This document shows positions 1-7,464 of a stretch of DNA of 8,515 nucleotides, piece after piece (within the stretch, counting starts at the first letter, position 1; every line of letters starts with the position of its first letter). A model generated the notes under the pieces. That model saw only the letters and a program-made list of their open reading frames with translations, had not been told where the DNA came from and made no database searches. Where the stretch lies: contig PKCW01000040.1 in the NCBI GenBank assembly GCA_002862965.1, forward strand, positions 1 through 8,515, read 5' to 3'. The stretch comes from Pseudomonadota bacterium. GTDB lineage: Bacteria; Pseudomonadota; Gammaproteobacteria; UBA5335. The translations under genes were made by a program, and so were the position numbers.

Positions 1-431
1 TCGACCAGAAAGGTCTCGGGCACCCCGTAAACCCCCCAGTCGATCCCCACCCGGCCCTCGCGGTCCATGGCGATCCTGTGGAAGGGATTGCCGAACCGGG
101 CCAGCCAGGCGCTGGCGGCGTCCGGCTCGTCCTTGTAGTTGAGCCCGACCAGCGGCAGCTCGCGGCGCCGGACCCAGGCGCTGAGCACGGGATGTTCCGT
201 GACGCAGGCGGCGCACCAGGATGCCCATACATTGAGCACCGTCACCGGCGCGCCGGCGAGGTCGCGTTCGCTGACCGTGCCCGCATCCGCCCCCAGTGCC
301 GGCAGCACGAAGGCGGGCGCAGGACGGCCCACCAGCGGCGAGGGCACCTCGCGCGGATCGAGCCCGAGGCCGACGTAGAGCAGGGCCACCAGCACCAGAA
401 AGCCGATCAGGGGGGCGGCGAAGCGCATCAT
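1..431 (-). CDS. ccmG: CcmG/DsbE, periplasmic thiol:disulfide oxidoreductase of cytochrome c maturation (3' end beyond window)
   Basis: This is a membrane-anchored periplasmic thioredoxin-like protein that reduces the CXXCH cysteines of apocytochrome c (directly or via CcmH) before heme ligation. I read 143 codons from the ATG at 431; the family is usually about 175-185 residues, so the C-terminus is cut by the left edge. Residues 4-22 form a hydrophobic N-terminal anchor. The family linker LDPREVPSPLVGRPAP follows (24-39). The redox motif WASWCAAC has Cys73 and Cys76. GLNYKD (about 96-101) and GVYGVPETFL, with the cis-Pro at 138, are CcmG hallmarks. The ATG overlaps the ccmF stop by 4 bp (ATGA), and a second in-frame ATG follows immediately. 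The CXXC dipeptide is Ala-Ala, whereas E. coli has Pro-Thr. The identification is firm; only the end is missing. Confidence 0.95.
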   Translation of the reverse strand, partial: MMRFAAPLIGFLVLVALLYVGLGLDPREVPSPLVGRPAPAFVLPALGADAGTVSERDLAGAPVTVLNVWASWCAACVTEHPVLSAWVRRRELPLVGLNYKDEPDAASAWLARFGNPFHRIAMDREGRVGIDWGVYGVPETFLV

Positions 432-2404
432 GCCGTCTGTACCGGGGTACTTGCGCCGATGCGCGCGCGTGCCGCGCCCAGCCGGTAACGCCGGTCGGTG
501 ACTGCCAACAGGCCGCCCAGCGCCATCAATGCGGTGCCGAGCCAGATCCACCGCACCATGGGCTTGTAGTGCACCCGCACCGACCAGGCGCCGTCCGGCA
601 AGCGATCGCCCAGCGCGGCGAACAGATCGCGCGTCATGCCGGCATCGAAAGCGGTCTGGGTCATCATCTGCTGGCGGACCGTATACAGCCGCTTCTGCGG
701 CCGCAGCCGCGCCAGTTCCCGTCCTTGCCGGGAGACCACGATCAGGGCCTCATCCGCCGTGTAGTTCGGGCCCGTAACGGGATAGACCGAGTCGAGCCGG
801 AAGCTGTAGCCGGCCAGTTCCGTCGTCTCCCCCGGCGCCAGGCGCACCACGCGCTCGGCCTCCAGCGTGCTGACCACGCCCGCTCCGATCATGAAGAGCG
901 CAATGCCGGCATGCGCCAGGTGCATGCCGTAGAACCCCCGCGGCAGTTGCCGCCACGCCTGCAGGGCGTAACCGCGCCGCCCGAGCCGCTGGGCGATGCC
1001 GTAGCCGGAGAGGCCCAGCGTCCAGCAGGCGAGCCACAGGCTGACCCCCAGCACATACCGCTGCCAGCCCAGCCCCAGCATCGCCAGGCAGGCCGCCGCG
1101 ACGATGAGCGCCGGCAGACCGACGCGCCCGGCGAGTCGGGTCAGGTCCGCGGCTTTGCCCTGCCGCCACGCGACCAGTGGCCCGAGTCCCATCAGGACGA
1201 CCAGGGGCAACATCAGCGGAACGAAGACGGTGTTGAAATACGGCGGTCCGACGGAGAGCTTGCCCAGCCCCAGGGCGTCGACGGCCAAGGGGTAGAGGGT
1301 GCCGAGCAGCACCGCGGCCGCCGCGACCATCAGGAGCACGTTGTTGGCCAGCAGGAGGCTTTCCCGGGACAGGGGGGCAAAGCGGATGGTGGCGCGGACC
1401 CGCGGCGCACGCCAGGCGTAGAGCACGAGCGATCCGCCCACCACCAAGGTCAGGAAACTGAGAATGAACAGCCCGCGGCCAGGATCGGTGGCGAAGGCGT
1501 GCACCGAGGTGAGCACGCCCGAACGCACCAGGAAGGTGCCCAGCAGGCTCAGCGAAAACGTCGTCAGCGCCAGCAGCACCGACCAGGCCTTGAAGCCGTC
1601 GCGTTTTTCCGTGACCGCGAGGGAATGGATCAGCGCCGTGCCGGTCAGCCAGGGCATGAAGGACGCGTTTTCGACCGGATCCCAGAACCACCAGCCGCCC
1701 CAGCCCAGCTCGTAATAGGCCCAGTGGCTGCCCAGCGCGATGCCGACGGTGAGGAACATCCAGGCCGCCGTGGTCCAGGGGCGCGACCAGCGCGCCCAGG
1801 TCGCGTCCAGCCGGCCGCCCAGGAGCGCCGCGACCGCCAATGCAAAGGCGACCGAGAAGCCGACATAGCCCATGTAGAGCATGGGCGGATGGATCACCAT
1901 GCCGGGATCCTGCAGCAACGGGTTGAGATCCGCACCGTCGGCAGGCACCGGAAACACGCGCTCGAAGGGGTTGGAGGTTAACAGGGTGAAGGCCAGGAAG
2001 CCCACGCTGATGAGGCCCATCACGCCGATCACCCGCGCCGCATAAACGGTGGGCAGGCTGCGCGCGCCGGCCGCCACCGCGACGGTCCAGCCGGACAGGA
2101 TGAGCGCCCAGAGCAGGATCGATCCCTCGTGGCCGCCCCAGACCCCGGTGATGCGGTAGATGAGCGGCAGCGTGCTGTTGGAGTTCTGCGCCACGTACAG
2201 AACCGAAAAATCGTGGACGACGAAGGCGTAGGTCAGCACGCCATAGGCCAGCGCCAGAAACAGCCCCTGACCCCAGGCAGCCGGCACCGCGACGGCCATC
2301 CAGTCGGTGCGGTTGCGCGCCGCGCCCCAGAGCGGCAGCACGCTCTGGGCGAGCGCCAGCACGAAGGCAACGACCAGCGCGAAGTGTCCCCATTCGACGA
2401 TCAT
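428..2404 (-). CDS. ccmF: CcmF, heme lyase core subunit of cytochrome c maturation System I
   Basis: This polytopic inner-membrane protein takes heme from holo-CcmE and, with CcmH, forms the thioether bonds to apocytochrome c. It has 658 residues, close to E. coli CcmF (about 647). Hydrophobic segments run along the whole length. The tryptophan-rich WWD domain lies at 235-246 ([12 protein letters not shown]). Histidines matching the known heme-handling positions are visible: His172 ([11 protein letters not shown]), His260 (TALIH) and His302 (TSVHAF). A fourth lies in the HLAHAG segment (His495 or His498); I favour His498 as the heme b ligand. The large periplasmic loop before the last membrane helix (about 512-615) is present. 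The ATG at 2404 overlaps the ccmE stop by 4 bp and has GGAAG about 10 nt upstream. Its TGA overlaps the ccmG start. It appears intact. Confidence 0.98.
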   Translation of the reverse strand: MIVEWGHFALVVAFVLALAQSVLPLWGAARNRTDWMAVAVPAAWGQGLFLALAYGVLTYAFVVHDFSVLYVAQNSNSTLPLIYRITGVWGGHEGSILLWALILSGWTVAVAAGARSLPTVYAARVIGVMGLISVGFLAFTLLTSNPFERVFPVPADGADLNPLLQDPGMVIHPPMLYMGYVGFSVAFALAVAALLGGRLDATWARWSRPWTTAAWMFLTVGIALGSHWAYYELGWGGWWFWDPVENASFMPWLTGTALIHSLAVTEKRDGFKAWSVLLALTTFSLSLLGTFLVRSGVLTSVHAFATDPGRGLFILSFLTLVVGGSLVLYAWRAPRVRATIRFAPLSRESLLLANNVLLMVAAAAVLLGTLYPLAVDALGLGKLSVGPPYFNTVFVPLMLPLVVLMGLGPLVAWRQGKAADLTRLAGRVGLPALIVAAACLAMLGLGWQRYVLGVSLWLACWTLGLSGYGIAQRLGRRGYALQAWRQLPRGFYGMHLAHAGIALFMIGAGVVSTLEAERVVRLAPGETTELAGYSFRLDSVYPVTGPNYTADEALIVVSRQGRELARLRPQKRLYTVRQQMMTQTAFDAGMTRDLFAALGDRLPDGAWSVRVHYKPMVRWIWLGTALMALGGLLAVTDRRYRLGAARARIGASTPVQTA

Positions 2405-2865
2405 GGCTGCATCTTCCGCATCATTTCATGGTCGGGCATTGCGCCCTGGGCTTTCAGCGCGTCGGCGACCTCGGGCGGCATGTAGTTCTCGTCGTGCTTC
2501 GCCAGCACCTGATCGGCCACGAACAGACCCGTGCCGTCCAGGGTGCCGCGCGCGACGATGCCCTGACCTTCCTTGAACAGATCGGGCAGGACACCCGTGT
2601 ACTGCACCGGCACCTCGGCCCGGGTATCGGTCAAGCGGAACCGCACCGTCACGCCATCGGGCTGGCGCTCGACGCTGCCGGGAATGACCAGCCCGCCGAC
2701 CCGAAAGGGCTGGCCCGGCCGGACCTCGCCCGCCGCCACTTGAGCCGGGGTGAAGAAAAAGGTCAGGTTCTCGCGGAACGCGAGACTGACGAGCAAGGCC
2801 GCGAGGCCCACTCCGGCCACCAGCGTCAGGATCAGCAGCAAGCGGTTCTTACGGGCTGTTTTCAT
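2401..2865 (-). CDS. ccmE: CcmE, periplasmic heme chaperone
   Basis: CcmE binds heme covalently through a histidine and carries it from the CcmABCD complex to CcmF. The 154-residue protein has one N-terminal membrane anchor (about 9-30) followed by a periplasmic OB-fold domain. The motif [13 protein letters not shown] contains His124 and Tyr128 in the family HxxxY spacing, equivalent to E. coli His130 and Tyr134. Other typical blocks are [11 protein letters not shown] (55-65) and a [16 protein letters not shown] stretch (87-102). The C-terminal tail is short and not His-rich. The start lies inside the 3' end of ccmD (17-bp overlap) with only a weak Shine-Dalgarno match, so translation is probably coupled to ccmD. 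The stop overlaps the ccmF start. Confidence 0.97.
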   Translation of the reverse strand: MKTARKNRLLLILTLVAGVGLAALLVSLAFRENLTFFFTPAQVAAGEVRPGQPFRVGGLVIPGSVERQPDGVTVRFRLTDTRAEVPVQYTGVLPDLFKEGQGIVARGTLDGTGLFVADQVLAKHDENYMPPEVADALKAQGAMPDHEMMRKMQP

Positions 2866-3061
2866 CGTGAATCCGGTGGGTCGGCGCAGCGGTTGCCGCA
2901 GAGGCCCGACGCCCGTCGGCCAGGATTGCGCGGCGCAGGCGCGCGTGGCGACGCAGGGGCGCCCAGGCGTTGTAGATGAAGATGATCACGGCGAGCGCAT
3001 AGGAACCCCAGACGTAGGGGGCATAACCGCCCATCGCGAAAAACGCCGCCAGGGCGCTCAT
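2849..3061 (-). CDS. ccmD: CcmD, small membrane subunit of the heme-loading complex
   Basis: CcmD is a small inner-membrane protein that stabilises or releases holo-CcmE from CcmC and the CcmAB ATPase. It has 70 residues, as usual for this family. The N-terminal [17 protein letters not shown] segment (about 7-23) is the typical CcmD signature. It leads into one membrane helix (about 17-33) and then a basic cytoplasmic tail ([11 protein letters not shown]). It sits between ccmC and ccmE as in other System I operons. The ATG at 3061 overlaps the ccmC stop (ATGA) and has a good Shine-Dalgarno site, GAGGT, 6 nt upstream. The TAA stop lies 17 bp inside ccmE. The tail after residue about 48 is less conserved and Ala/Arg rich. 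Confidence 0.95.
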   Translation of the reverse strand: MSALAAFFAMGGYAPYVWGSYALAVIIFIYNAWAPLRRHARLRRAILADGRRASAATAAPTHRIHDENSP

Positions 3062-3792
3062 CGCGTGACCTCATCGATCACCCAGCGCCGATGCCGTTCC
3101 CGCTCGAGGATCTCCGAGCGCGCCCGCACCAGCACCGCCGCCGCGAAGTAGACCATGAAGCCCAGCGCCATGGTGAGCAACGGCCAGAGCATGTCCCAGG
3201 TCATGGATGGATTGTCGAACTTCGACACCGTCGCACCCTGATGCAGCGTGTTCCACCACTCCACCGAGTAATGGATGATGGGGATGTTCACCACCCCGAC
3301 CAGGGCCAGCACGGCGCCGGCACGGGCCGCGCGGCGCCGGTCCTCGATGGCGGCCTGCAGGGCCATGAAGCCCAGATACAGGAAGAACAGCAGCAGCACG
3401 GAGGTCAGCCGTGCATCCCAGACCCACCAGGTGTTCCACATCCGCGCGCCCCAGAGCGAGCCCGTCGCCAACGCCAGCGCCGTGAAGGCGGCGCCCAGCG
3501 GCGCGCTCACCCGCGCCAGGATCTCCGCCAGCTTCACGTGCCAGATGAACGCAGAAGCGCTCGCGCCGGCCATGAACATGTAGACGAACATCGCCATCCA
3601 GGCGCTCGGCACATGCACGAACAGGATGCGATAGGCCTCGCCCTGCTGATAGTCCACGGGCGCAAGCACCAGGCCACCCACCGTTCCGGCCATCAGGAGA
3701 CCGGCCGCCACCGCCCACAGCCAGGGGATCCAGCGCCCGGCCCGGCGATAGAAGGCGGGCAGCGAGGCCCAGCGACTGAAAAATGCGATCAT
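3058..3792 (-). CDS. ccmC: CcmC, heme-handling membrane protein that loads CcmE
   Basis: CcmC presents heme to CcmE in the periplasm and is required for the covalent CcmE-heme bond. I place the start at the ATG at 3792, giving 244 residues, essentially the E. coli length (245). The same frame stays open further upstream, but that part lies inside ccmB and is not CcmC-like. Six membrane segments are apparent. The two periplasmic heme-ligand histidines fall at His60 (LFVHVPSAW) and His184 (NTLHQGATVS), the same numbers as in E. coli. The WWD signature spans about 111-130 (GSLWGARMWNTWWVWDARLT). The start is 1 nt after the ccmB stop, and the TGA overlaps the ccmD start by 4 bp. It appears intact. 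Confidence 0.97.
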   Translation of the reverse strand: MIAFFSRWASLPAFYRRAGRWIPWLWAVAAGLLMAGTVGGLVLAPVDYQQGEAYRILFVHVPSAWMAMFVYMFMAGASASAFIWHVKLAEILARVSAPLGAAFTALALATGSLWGARMWNTWWVWDARLTSVLLLFFLYLGFMALQAAIEDRRRAARAGAVLALVGVVNIPIIHYSVEWWNTLHQGATVSKFDNPSMTWDMLWPLLTMALGFMVYFAAAVLVRARSEILERERHRRWVIDEVTR

Positions 3793-3793
3793 C

Positions 3794-4477
3794 TCAAGAC
3801 CCCAGGCTGGCGCGCAGGGCCGCCGCCGTCGCCAGGGGCACCAGGGTGACGGCAAGCGCGAGTTCCGCGCCGAGCATGTAGAAGTAAGGCAACACCGGCA
3901 TCTCCAGCAGCGCGCTGCCGACCGCTCCCGCACCGAATACCAGCACTGGCGCGAACAGCGGCAACAACAGCACCGAGATCAACAATCCGCCGCGGGGCAA
4001 GCCCAGCGTCAAAGCCACCGCGACCGAGCCGAGCAGACTCAGGGTCGGCGTCCCCAGCAGCAGCCCGCCGAAGAGTACCGTCTGTGCCAGCGGAGGCAAG
4101 TTTAACAACACGCCCAGCAAGGGCGTGATGAGCAACAAGGGCACGCCGGTCACCAGCCAGTGCGCCAGTATCTTTGCCGACACCAGGACGCTGGCCGGGT
4201 GCGGACTGAGCAGCAGTTGCTCCAGACTGCCGTCCTCGAAATCGGCACGGAACAATCCCTCCAGGGACAGCAGGCAGGCCAGCAGGGCGCCCACCCAGAC
4301 GATGCCCGGGCCGACGCTGCGCAGCAAGCCCGCGTCGGCGCCCAGGGCGAGCGGAAACAGACTCACCACGGCGGCGAAAAACACCACCGGATTGCCCAGT
4401 TCGCCCAGCCGCCGCGCGGAGAGCAGGAGGTCCCGCCGCAGCACCGCCCACCAGGCCGTCGCCAGCGACGTCCTCAC
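3794..4477 (-). CDS. ccmB: CcmB, membrane subunit of the CcmAB ABC complex
   Basis: CcmB is the integral membrane partner of the ATPase CcmA. The complex releases holo-CcmE from CcmC in an ATP-dependent step. It has 227 residues, near the family's usual 220, with about six hydrophobic segments. The amphipathic cytoplasmic motif LFRADFEDGSLEQLLLSPHP (75-94) is a recognisable CcmB signature and likely contacts CcmA. Further typical blocks are LVTGVPLLLITPLL (108-121) and GTPTLSLLGSVAVALT (142-157). The start codon is GTG at 4477. It overlaps the ccmA stop as GTGA, and no strong Shine-Dalgarno site precedes it, which suggests coupling to ccmA. The stop lies 1 nt before the ccmC start. Confidence 0.96.
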   Translation of the reverse strand: MRTSLATAWWAVLRRDLLLSARRLGELGNPVVFFAAVVSLFPLALGADAGLLRSVGPGIVWVGALLACLLSLEGLFRADFEDGSLEQLLLSPHPASVLVSAKILAHWLVTGVPLLLITPLLGVLLNLPPLAQTVLFGGLLLGTPTLSLLGSVAVALTLGLPRGGLLISVLLLPLFAPVLVFGAGAVGSALLEMPVLPYFYMLGAELALAVTLVPLATAAALRASLGS

Positions 4478-5121
4478 GAGGAGACCGCCAACGTCAGCGT
4501 CTGCTGCCGGATGCCGGCCGGCAGCGTCAGGGTTTGGTGGGTGCTGATCACCGCAACGCCGCGCCCCAGCAGATGATCGCGCAACAGACCACCGAAGAGC
4601 ACCTGCCCGGCGCGGTCCAGGGCATTGAGCGGCTCGTCCAGTATCCAGACGCCTGCCGCGCCCAGGATCAGGCGGGCGAGTGCGAGCCGCCGGCGCTGCC
4701 CCGAAGAAAGACGGGCGACCGGGCTGTCCCCGGCATGGGCGAGACCCACTGTCTCCATGGCCTGCTCAAGCGATGCACCGGCGCACGGCGTCCCCTGCAG
4801 CGCCGCGGCGACGCGCAGGTTTTCCCGGACGGTGAGGGCAAGGCCATGACCGTTGTGGTGACCCAGGTACCGACGGTCGGCAGCAAAGTCCGGACAACCG
4901 CCGATGGCTTTTCCGTTCCAGCGGACTTCGCCTTCCTCCGGCCGCGCCAGACCCGCGAGAATCCGCAACAGGCTGGTCTTGCCGACGCCGTTGGGGCCCT
5001 CCACTTTCAGCAGCGTTCCGCGGACCAACGCAAACGAGAGACCCTGAAACAAGGAACGATCACCGCGCACACAGGCAAGGTCGATCGCCGCCAGCGTGGC
5101 CGCTTCGTTCGTCGTCGTCAT
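4474..5121 (-). CDS. ccmA: CcmA, ATP-binding subunit of the cytochrome c maturation ABC complex
   Basis: This cytoplasmic ABC ATPase powers release of holo-CcmE from the CcmC/CcmD complex together with CcmB. I choose the ATG at 5121 (MTTTNEAAT), giving 215 residues against about 207 in E. coli; an upstream in-frame ATG at 5280 would run into the preceding gene. Walker A is GPNGVGKTS (42-50), the ABC signature LSSGQRRR (138-145), Walker B VWILDEP (158-164) with the D-loop LNALD after it, and the switch histidine is His195 (STHQT). The motif ADRRYLGHHNG (81-91) before the helical domain is typical of CcmA. It is the first ccm gene, 52 bp after the DUF2059 gene. That spacer has a hairpin and a palindrome and no clear Shine-Dalgarno site. 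The stop overlaps ccmB. Confidence 0.96.
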   Translation of the reverse strand: MTTTNEAATLAAIDLACVRGDRSLFQGLSFALVRGTLLKVEGPNGVGKTSLLRILAGLARPEEGEVRWNGKAIGGCPDFAADRRYLGHHNGHGLALTVRENLRVAAALQGTPCAGASLEQAMETVGLAHAGDSPVARLSSGQRRRLALARLILGAAGVWILDEPLNALDRAGQVLFGGLLRDHLLGRGVAVISTHQTLTLPAGIRQQTLTLAVSS

Positions 5122-5173
5122 GCGGACGCGTCCGTGGCGGGGCGATCCGTCGCGATCGCCCTCAGCCCCGGGA
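5122..5173 (-). promoter_or_regulatory. Structured spacer before ccmA: hairpin plus 12-bp palindrome
   Basis: This is the 52-bp gap between the DUF2059 gene stop and the ccmA start. Positions 5140-5147 and 5154-5161 pair perfectly as an 8-bp GC-rich stem (GGGCGATC / GATCGCCC on the transcribed strand) with a 6-nt loop. A second perfect palindrome, CGGACGCGTCCG, lies at 5123-5134, one base before the ccmA ATG. There is no U-run after the hairpin, so it is not a standard intrinsic terminator. I see no convincing -35/-10 pair. A role in mRNA processing, partial attenuation or initiation control of ccmA is inference only. Confidence 0.4.
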
Positions 5174-6013
5174 TCATTCCTTGATCCGGCTCCCCATGGC
5201 TTCGCCGACCTTGCGTGAGCCTTCCTGCATGGCCGCGTCCAGCGCCCTGGATCGCGCCTTGAAGTATTTCTTGCCCACATCGGACTCTGCGAACTCGAGG
5301 TAGGCGTTCACATCCTTGTCGGACACGTCCTTGTAGAGATAGGCAAACTTGACCATGTTGATCTGTTGCATGAAGCTCGTGGCCTGCGGACGCTGGGCTT
5401 CGATTTTCTCATTGATCTCCGCGTCGCTGAGCTTCTTTTCGCTCTTGGCGGTCTTGTTCATGGCCTTGACCATGGCGACTCGGGAGTTGAGCTGCATGTC
5501 GACGGTGGTCTGCGTGGTCAGGGTCGCCTTGTCGAGACTCTGGTAGAGCGCCTGGCGCGCCTCGGGGATGGGCTTCTCCTGCGCCTGCTTGGCGAATTCG
5601 ACCAGATCCTTCGCCTTCTCCGGATCGGAGAGCTGGTTTTCCAGCTTGCTGAGCTTCTGGCCCGGATTGCCTTCGTACCAGCTCAGTACTTTCTGGAGCT
5701 CCGACTCGCTCAGTTGATCGGCGAGCTGTTTGCCGACGGAACCGAGGATGGTCTGCGTGCCGAAGGACTGCAGCATGACCTCGCCGATCTCGCGTTGCTC
5801 GGGGGTCGCCTTGCCGCTTTCTTCGGCTTTCTTAAGGCTTTCGTTGATGGAGCGGGTGGTCTGTCCCAGTTGCAGTTCGAGGCCCGAGGCGCGCATCACC
5901 TCGCCGGCCAGGCCGCGCTTGTCGGCGGCGTGCGCCGACCCGAGGCCGGACACGAGCATGAGCGCCACGGCGAAGGGCGCGAATCGGGACCGTAACACAG
6001 ATACCTCACGCAT
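5174..6013 (-). CDS. Secreted DUF2059-type protein with two tandem repeats
   Basis: This is a probable periplasmic protein of unknown function. I choose the ATG at 6013 (279 residues) because it gives a clean signal peptide: basic MREVSVLRSR, a hydrophobic core, then the likely cleavage site SAHA|AD after residue 29. The open frame further upstream lacks such a feature. The mature part is helical and Lys/Glu/Gln rich. The DUF2059-like pattern (Ser-acidic, then a helix ending in an aromatic and Gly-x-Lys) appears at LSESELQKVLSWYEGNPGQK (101-120). It appears again at VSDKDVNAYLEFAESDVGKK (230-249), so the protein looks like an internal duplication. The mature chain has no Cys or His, which argues against thiol redox or heme-ligand roles. 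It precedes ccmA by 52 bp and could share its transcript. Base composition seems somewhat less GC-rich than the neighbours. The family call comes from memory of the motif. Confidence 0.85.
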   Translation of the reverse strand: MREVSVLRSRFAPFAVALMLVSGLGSAHAADKRGLAGEVMRASGLELQLGQTTRSINESLKKAEESGKATPEQREIGEVMLQSFGTQTILGSVGKQLADQLSESELQKVLSWYEGNPGQKLSKLENQLSDPEKAKDLVEFAKQAQEKPIPEARQALYQSLDKATLTTQTTVDMQLNSRVAMVKAMNKTAKSEKKLSDAEINEKIEAQRPQATSFMQQINMVKFAYLYKDVSDKDVNAYLEFAESDVGKKYFKARSRALDAAMQEGSRKVGEAMGSRIKE

Positions 6014-6123
6014 CGATCTCAATCTCTTTAGGTGAATGACGACGGGGTAGACCCCGCTTCCGTGGCAAAGGTTCTCGTTGGAGCGCGTAGCATACGCGGG
6101 CCCGTGAACCCGGTCGATGGGTG
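6014..6123 (-). promoter_or_regulatory. 110-bp intergenic spacer with two short inverted repeats
   Basis: This gap separates the RNA methyltransferase stop from the DUF2059 gene start and is the most likely place for a promoter of the DUF2059-ccm block. Two perfect inverted repeats are visible. One is at 6084-6098 (CGCGTA stem, 3-nt loop), close behind the methyltransferase gene. The other is at 6043-6056 (CGGGG stem, TAGA loop), about 30 bp before the DUF2059 start. Neither is followed by a T-run on the transcribed strand. I cannot pick out a convincing sigma-70 promoter. A weak purine stretch (AAAGAGATTGAGA) lies just before the DUF2059 ATG. Confidence 0.35.
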
Positions 6124-7425
6124 TCACGTTGCCTGCACCCTTTCCAGGACGGCCGCATAGAAACCGTCGGTTCCGTGGCGATGCGGCGCCAGTTGCAGGT
6201 CATCGTCACGGAACAGGGCCGCGGGCAACGGCAGGTTTCGCCGCGCCAGCAGGGCCTGGGCCGGGCGGCGGACGAACGCGGGATGTGCCTCGAGAAAAGC
6301 CTCGACGACGCCGCGATTCTCCGCATCGATCAGGCTGCAGGTGGCATAGATGAGTCGCCCACCCGGCGCGACCAAGGGCGCGGCGGTCTCGAGGATCTGC
6401 CGCTGCAGAGCCGTGAGGGTCGCCAGATCGAGCGGACGGTTGCGCAGATCCGGGTTGCGTCGCAAGGTCCCGGAACCGGAGCAGGGCGCGTCCACCAGCA
6501 CGCGGTCATGGCGCCCGGCCTGGGCCCGCACGAATGCGTGCGGGTCGGTGCGCAGGTCATGCGTGCGGACGTTGTGCACGCCCGCGCGACGCGCGCGCCG
6601 CATCAGTTCCTCCAGTTTGCGACCCACGACGTCGCAAGCGAGGATCTCGCCCTTGTTGCCGAGTTCCATCGCCAGCGCCAGCGTCTTGCCGCCCGCGCCG
6701 GCGCAGAAATCGACGACGCGCCCCCGCGGCGGCACGTCCACCAGACAGGCCAGCAACTGGCTGCCCTCGTCCTGGACCTCGAATGCGCCTTCCTTGAAAC
6801 CGGGCGCGGTGAACAACGCGGCGCGATCCTCGCGCCGCAGCCCGTACGGCGAGTAGGGCGTCGGCTCGAGCACGATCCCGGCATTCACCAGGCGTTCGCG
6901 CAGACTGTCGCGATCGGTGCGCAGGGTGTTGACCCGCAGATCGAGCGGCGCGGAGGTGGCCAAGGCCCGTGCCAGTGCCTCGGCCTCCTCGCCCCAGTCC
7001 GCCACCAGTGCCTCCGCCAGCACCTCCGGCAGGCTGTGGCGGATCGCGAACGGGAGACTGCCGGGATCCACGGCGCGCAGCAGCGCCGCCAGATGCGCCG
7101 CCTGCTCGGCCGGCAGGAACCTCGCCAGCGCGCGCTGCGACCAGCCCTGCGTCAGCAGGTGGAGCCCGGCGAGATCGCTCGCATCGATCGGCGCATCGGC
7201 GTCGAGGCGCAGGCAGTGCGCAAAGAATCGCCGCCGGCGCAGGACGCCGAACACGGCTTCGGCGATGAACCGGCGATCGCGCCCGCCCAGAAACCGCCGC
7301 GAGCGGAAAAATCGGTCGAGGGCCCGGTCCGCCGGAAGGGCATCCTGCCCGACCCCCGTCAGTGCATCGATCAATTGGCGGAACTGCGCGGCGCGAACCG
7401 CGTCCGGATCGGGCGAGGCAGACAT
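6124..7425 (-). CDS. RsmB/NOP-family 16S rRNA-type m5C methyltransferase
   Basis: This is an S-adenosylmethionine-dependent RNA cytosine-C5 methyltransferase of the Sun/RsmB/NOP2 family, presumed to act on 16S rRNA in the cytoplasm. It has 433 residues. A helical N-terminal region (about 10-130, containing GGRDRRFIAEAVFGVLRRRR) precedes the catalytic domain. RVNTLRT (164-170) and FEVQDEGSQL (215-224) lead into it. The SAM motif I is VVDFCAGAGGKT (237-248). Motif IV is DAPCSGSGTLRRNPD (312-326) with Cys315, and motif VI is ATCSL (361-365) with Cys363; these are the release and nucleophile cysteines of the family. The C-terminus HGTDGFYAAVLER is typical. The ATG at 7425 has GGA 5-7 nt upstream. 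It lies 39 bp after the thiamine-binding-type gene. The N-terminal part is not a clear match to E. coli RsmB or RsmF in my memory, so I give no symbol. Confidence 0.92.
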   Translation of the reverse strand: MSASPDPDAVRAAQFRQLIDALTGVGQDALPADRALDRFFRSRRFLGGRDRRFIAEAVFGVLRRRRFFAHCLRLDADAPIDASDLAGLHLLTQGWSQRALARFLPAEQAAHLAALLRAVDPGSLPFAIRHSLPEVLAEALVADWGEEAEALARALATSAPLDLRVNTLRTDRDSLRERLVNAGIVLEPTPYSPYGLRREDRAALFTAPGFKEGAFEVQDEGSQLLACLVDVPPRGRVVDFCAGAGGKTLALAMELGNKGEILACDVVGRKLEELMRRARRAGVHNVRTHDLRTDPHAFVRAQAGRHDRVLVDAPCSGSGTLRRNPDLRNRPLDLATLTALQRQILETAAPLVAPGGRLIYATCSLIDAENRGVVEAFLEAHPAFVRRPAQALLARRNLPLPAALFRDDDLQLAPHRHGTDGFYAAVLERVQAT

Positions 7426-7464
7426 GGGATTCCAGATTGTCGGGACGGGGGCCGGGCTTGCGAA

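Noticed and set aside
296..1981. 561-codon open frame on the plus strand opposite ccmF
   Set aside because: Composition is Arg/Gln/His/Pro rich with no domain or membrane logic. It is antisense to an unmistakable CcmF and is a typical by-product of GC-rich coding DNA.
750..2393. 547-codon frame on the minus strand within ccmF
   Set aside because: It is the +1-shifted frame of ccmF; its protein is Gly/Arg/Ala rich without motifs, while the ccmF frame carries all family features.
3793..3933. N-terminal extension of ccmC to an ATG at 3933
   Set aside because: The extra residues lie within ccmB and are Arg/Cys rich. The start at 3792 gives the usual CcmC length and places His60 and His184 at the E. 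coli numbers.
5140..5161. Intrinsic terminator after the DUF2059 gene
   Set aside because: The hairpin is strong but no T-run follows on the transcribed strand, so I list it only as a structured spacer.
5122..5280. N-terminal extension of ccmA to an ATG at 5280
   Set aside because: It would overlap the DUF2059 gene by over 100 bp, adds non-ABC sequence, and makes the protein much longer than the family.
6014..6127. N-terminal extension of the DUF2059 gene to an ATG at 6127
   Set aside because: It would bury the signal peptide behind 38 unrelated residues; the ATG at 6013 gives a normal exported precursor.
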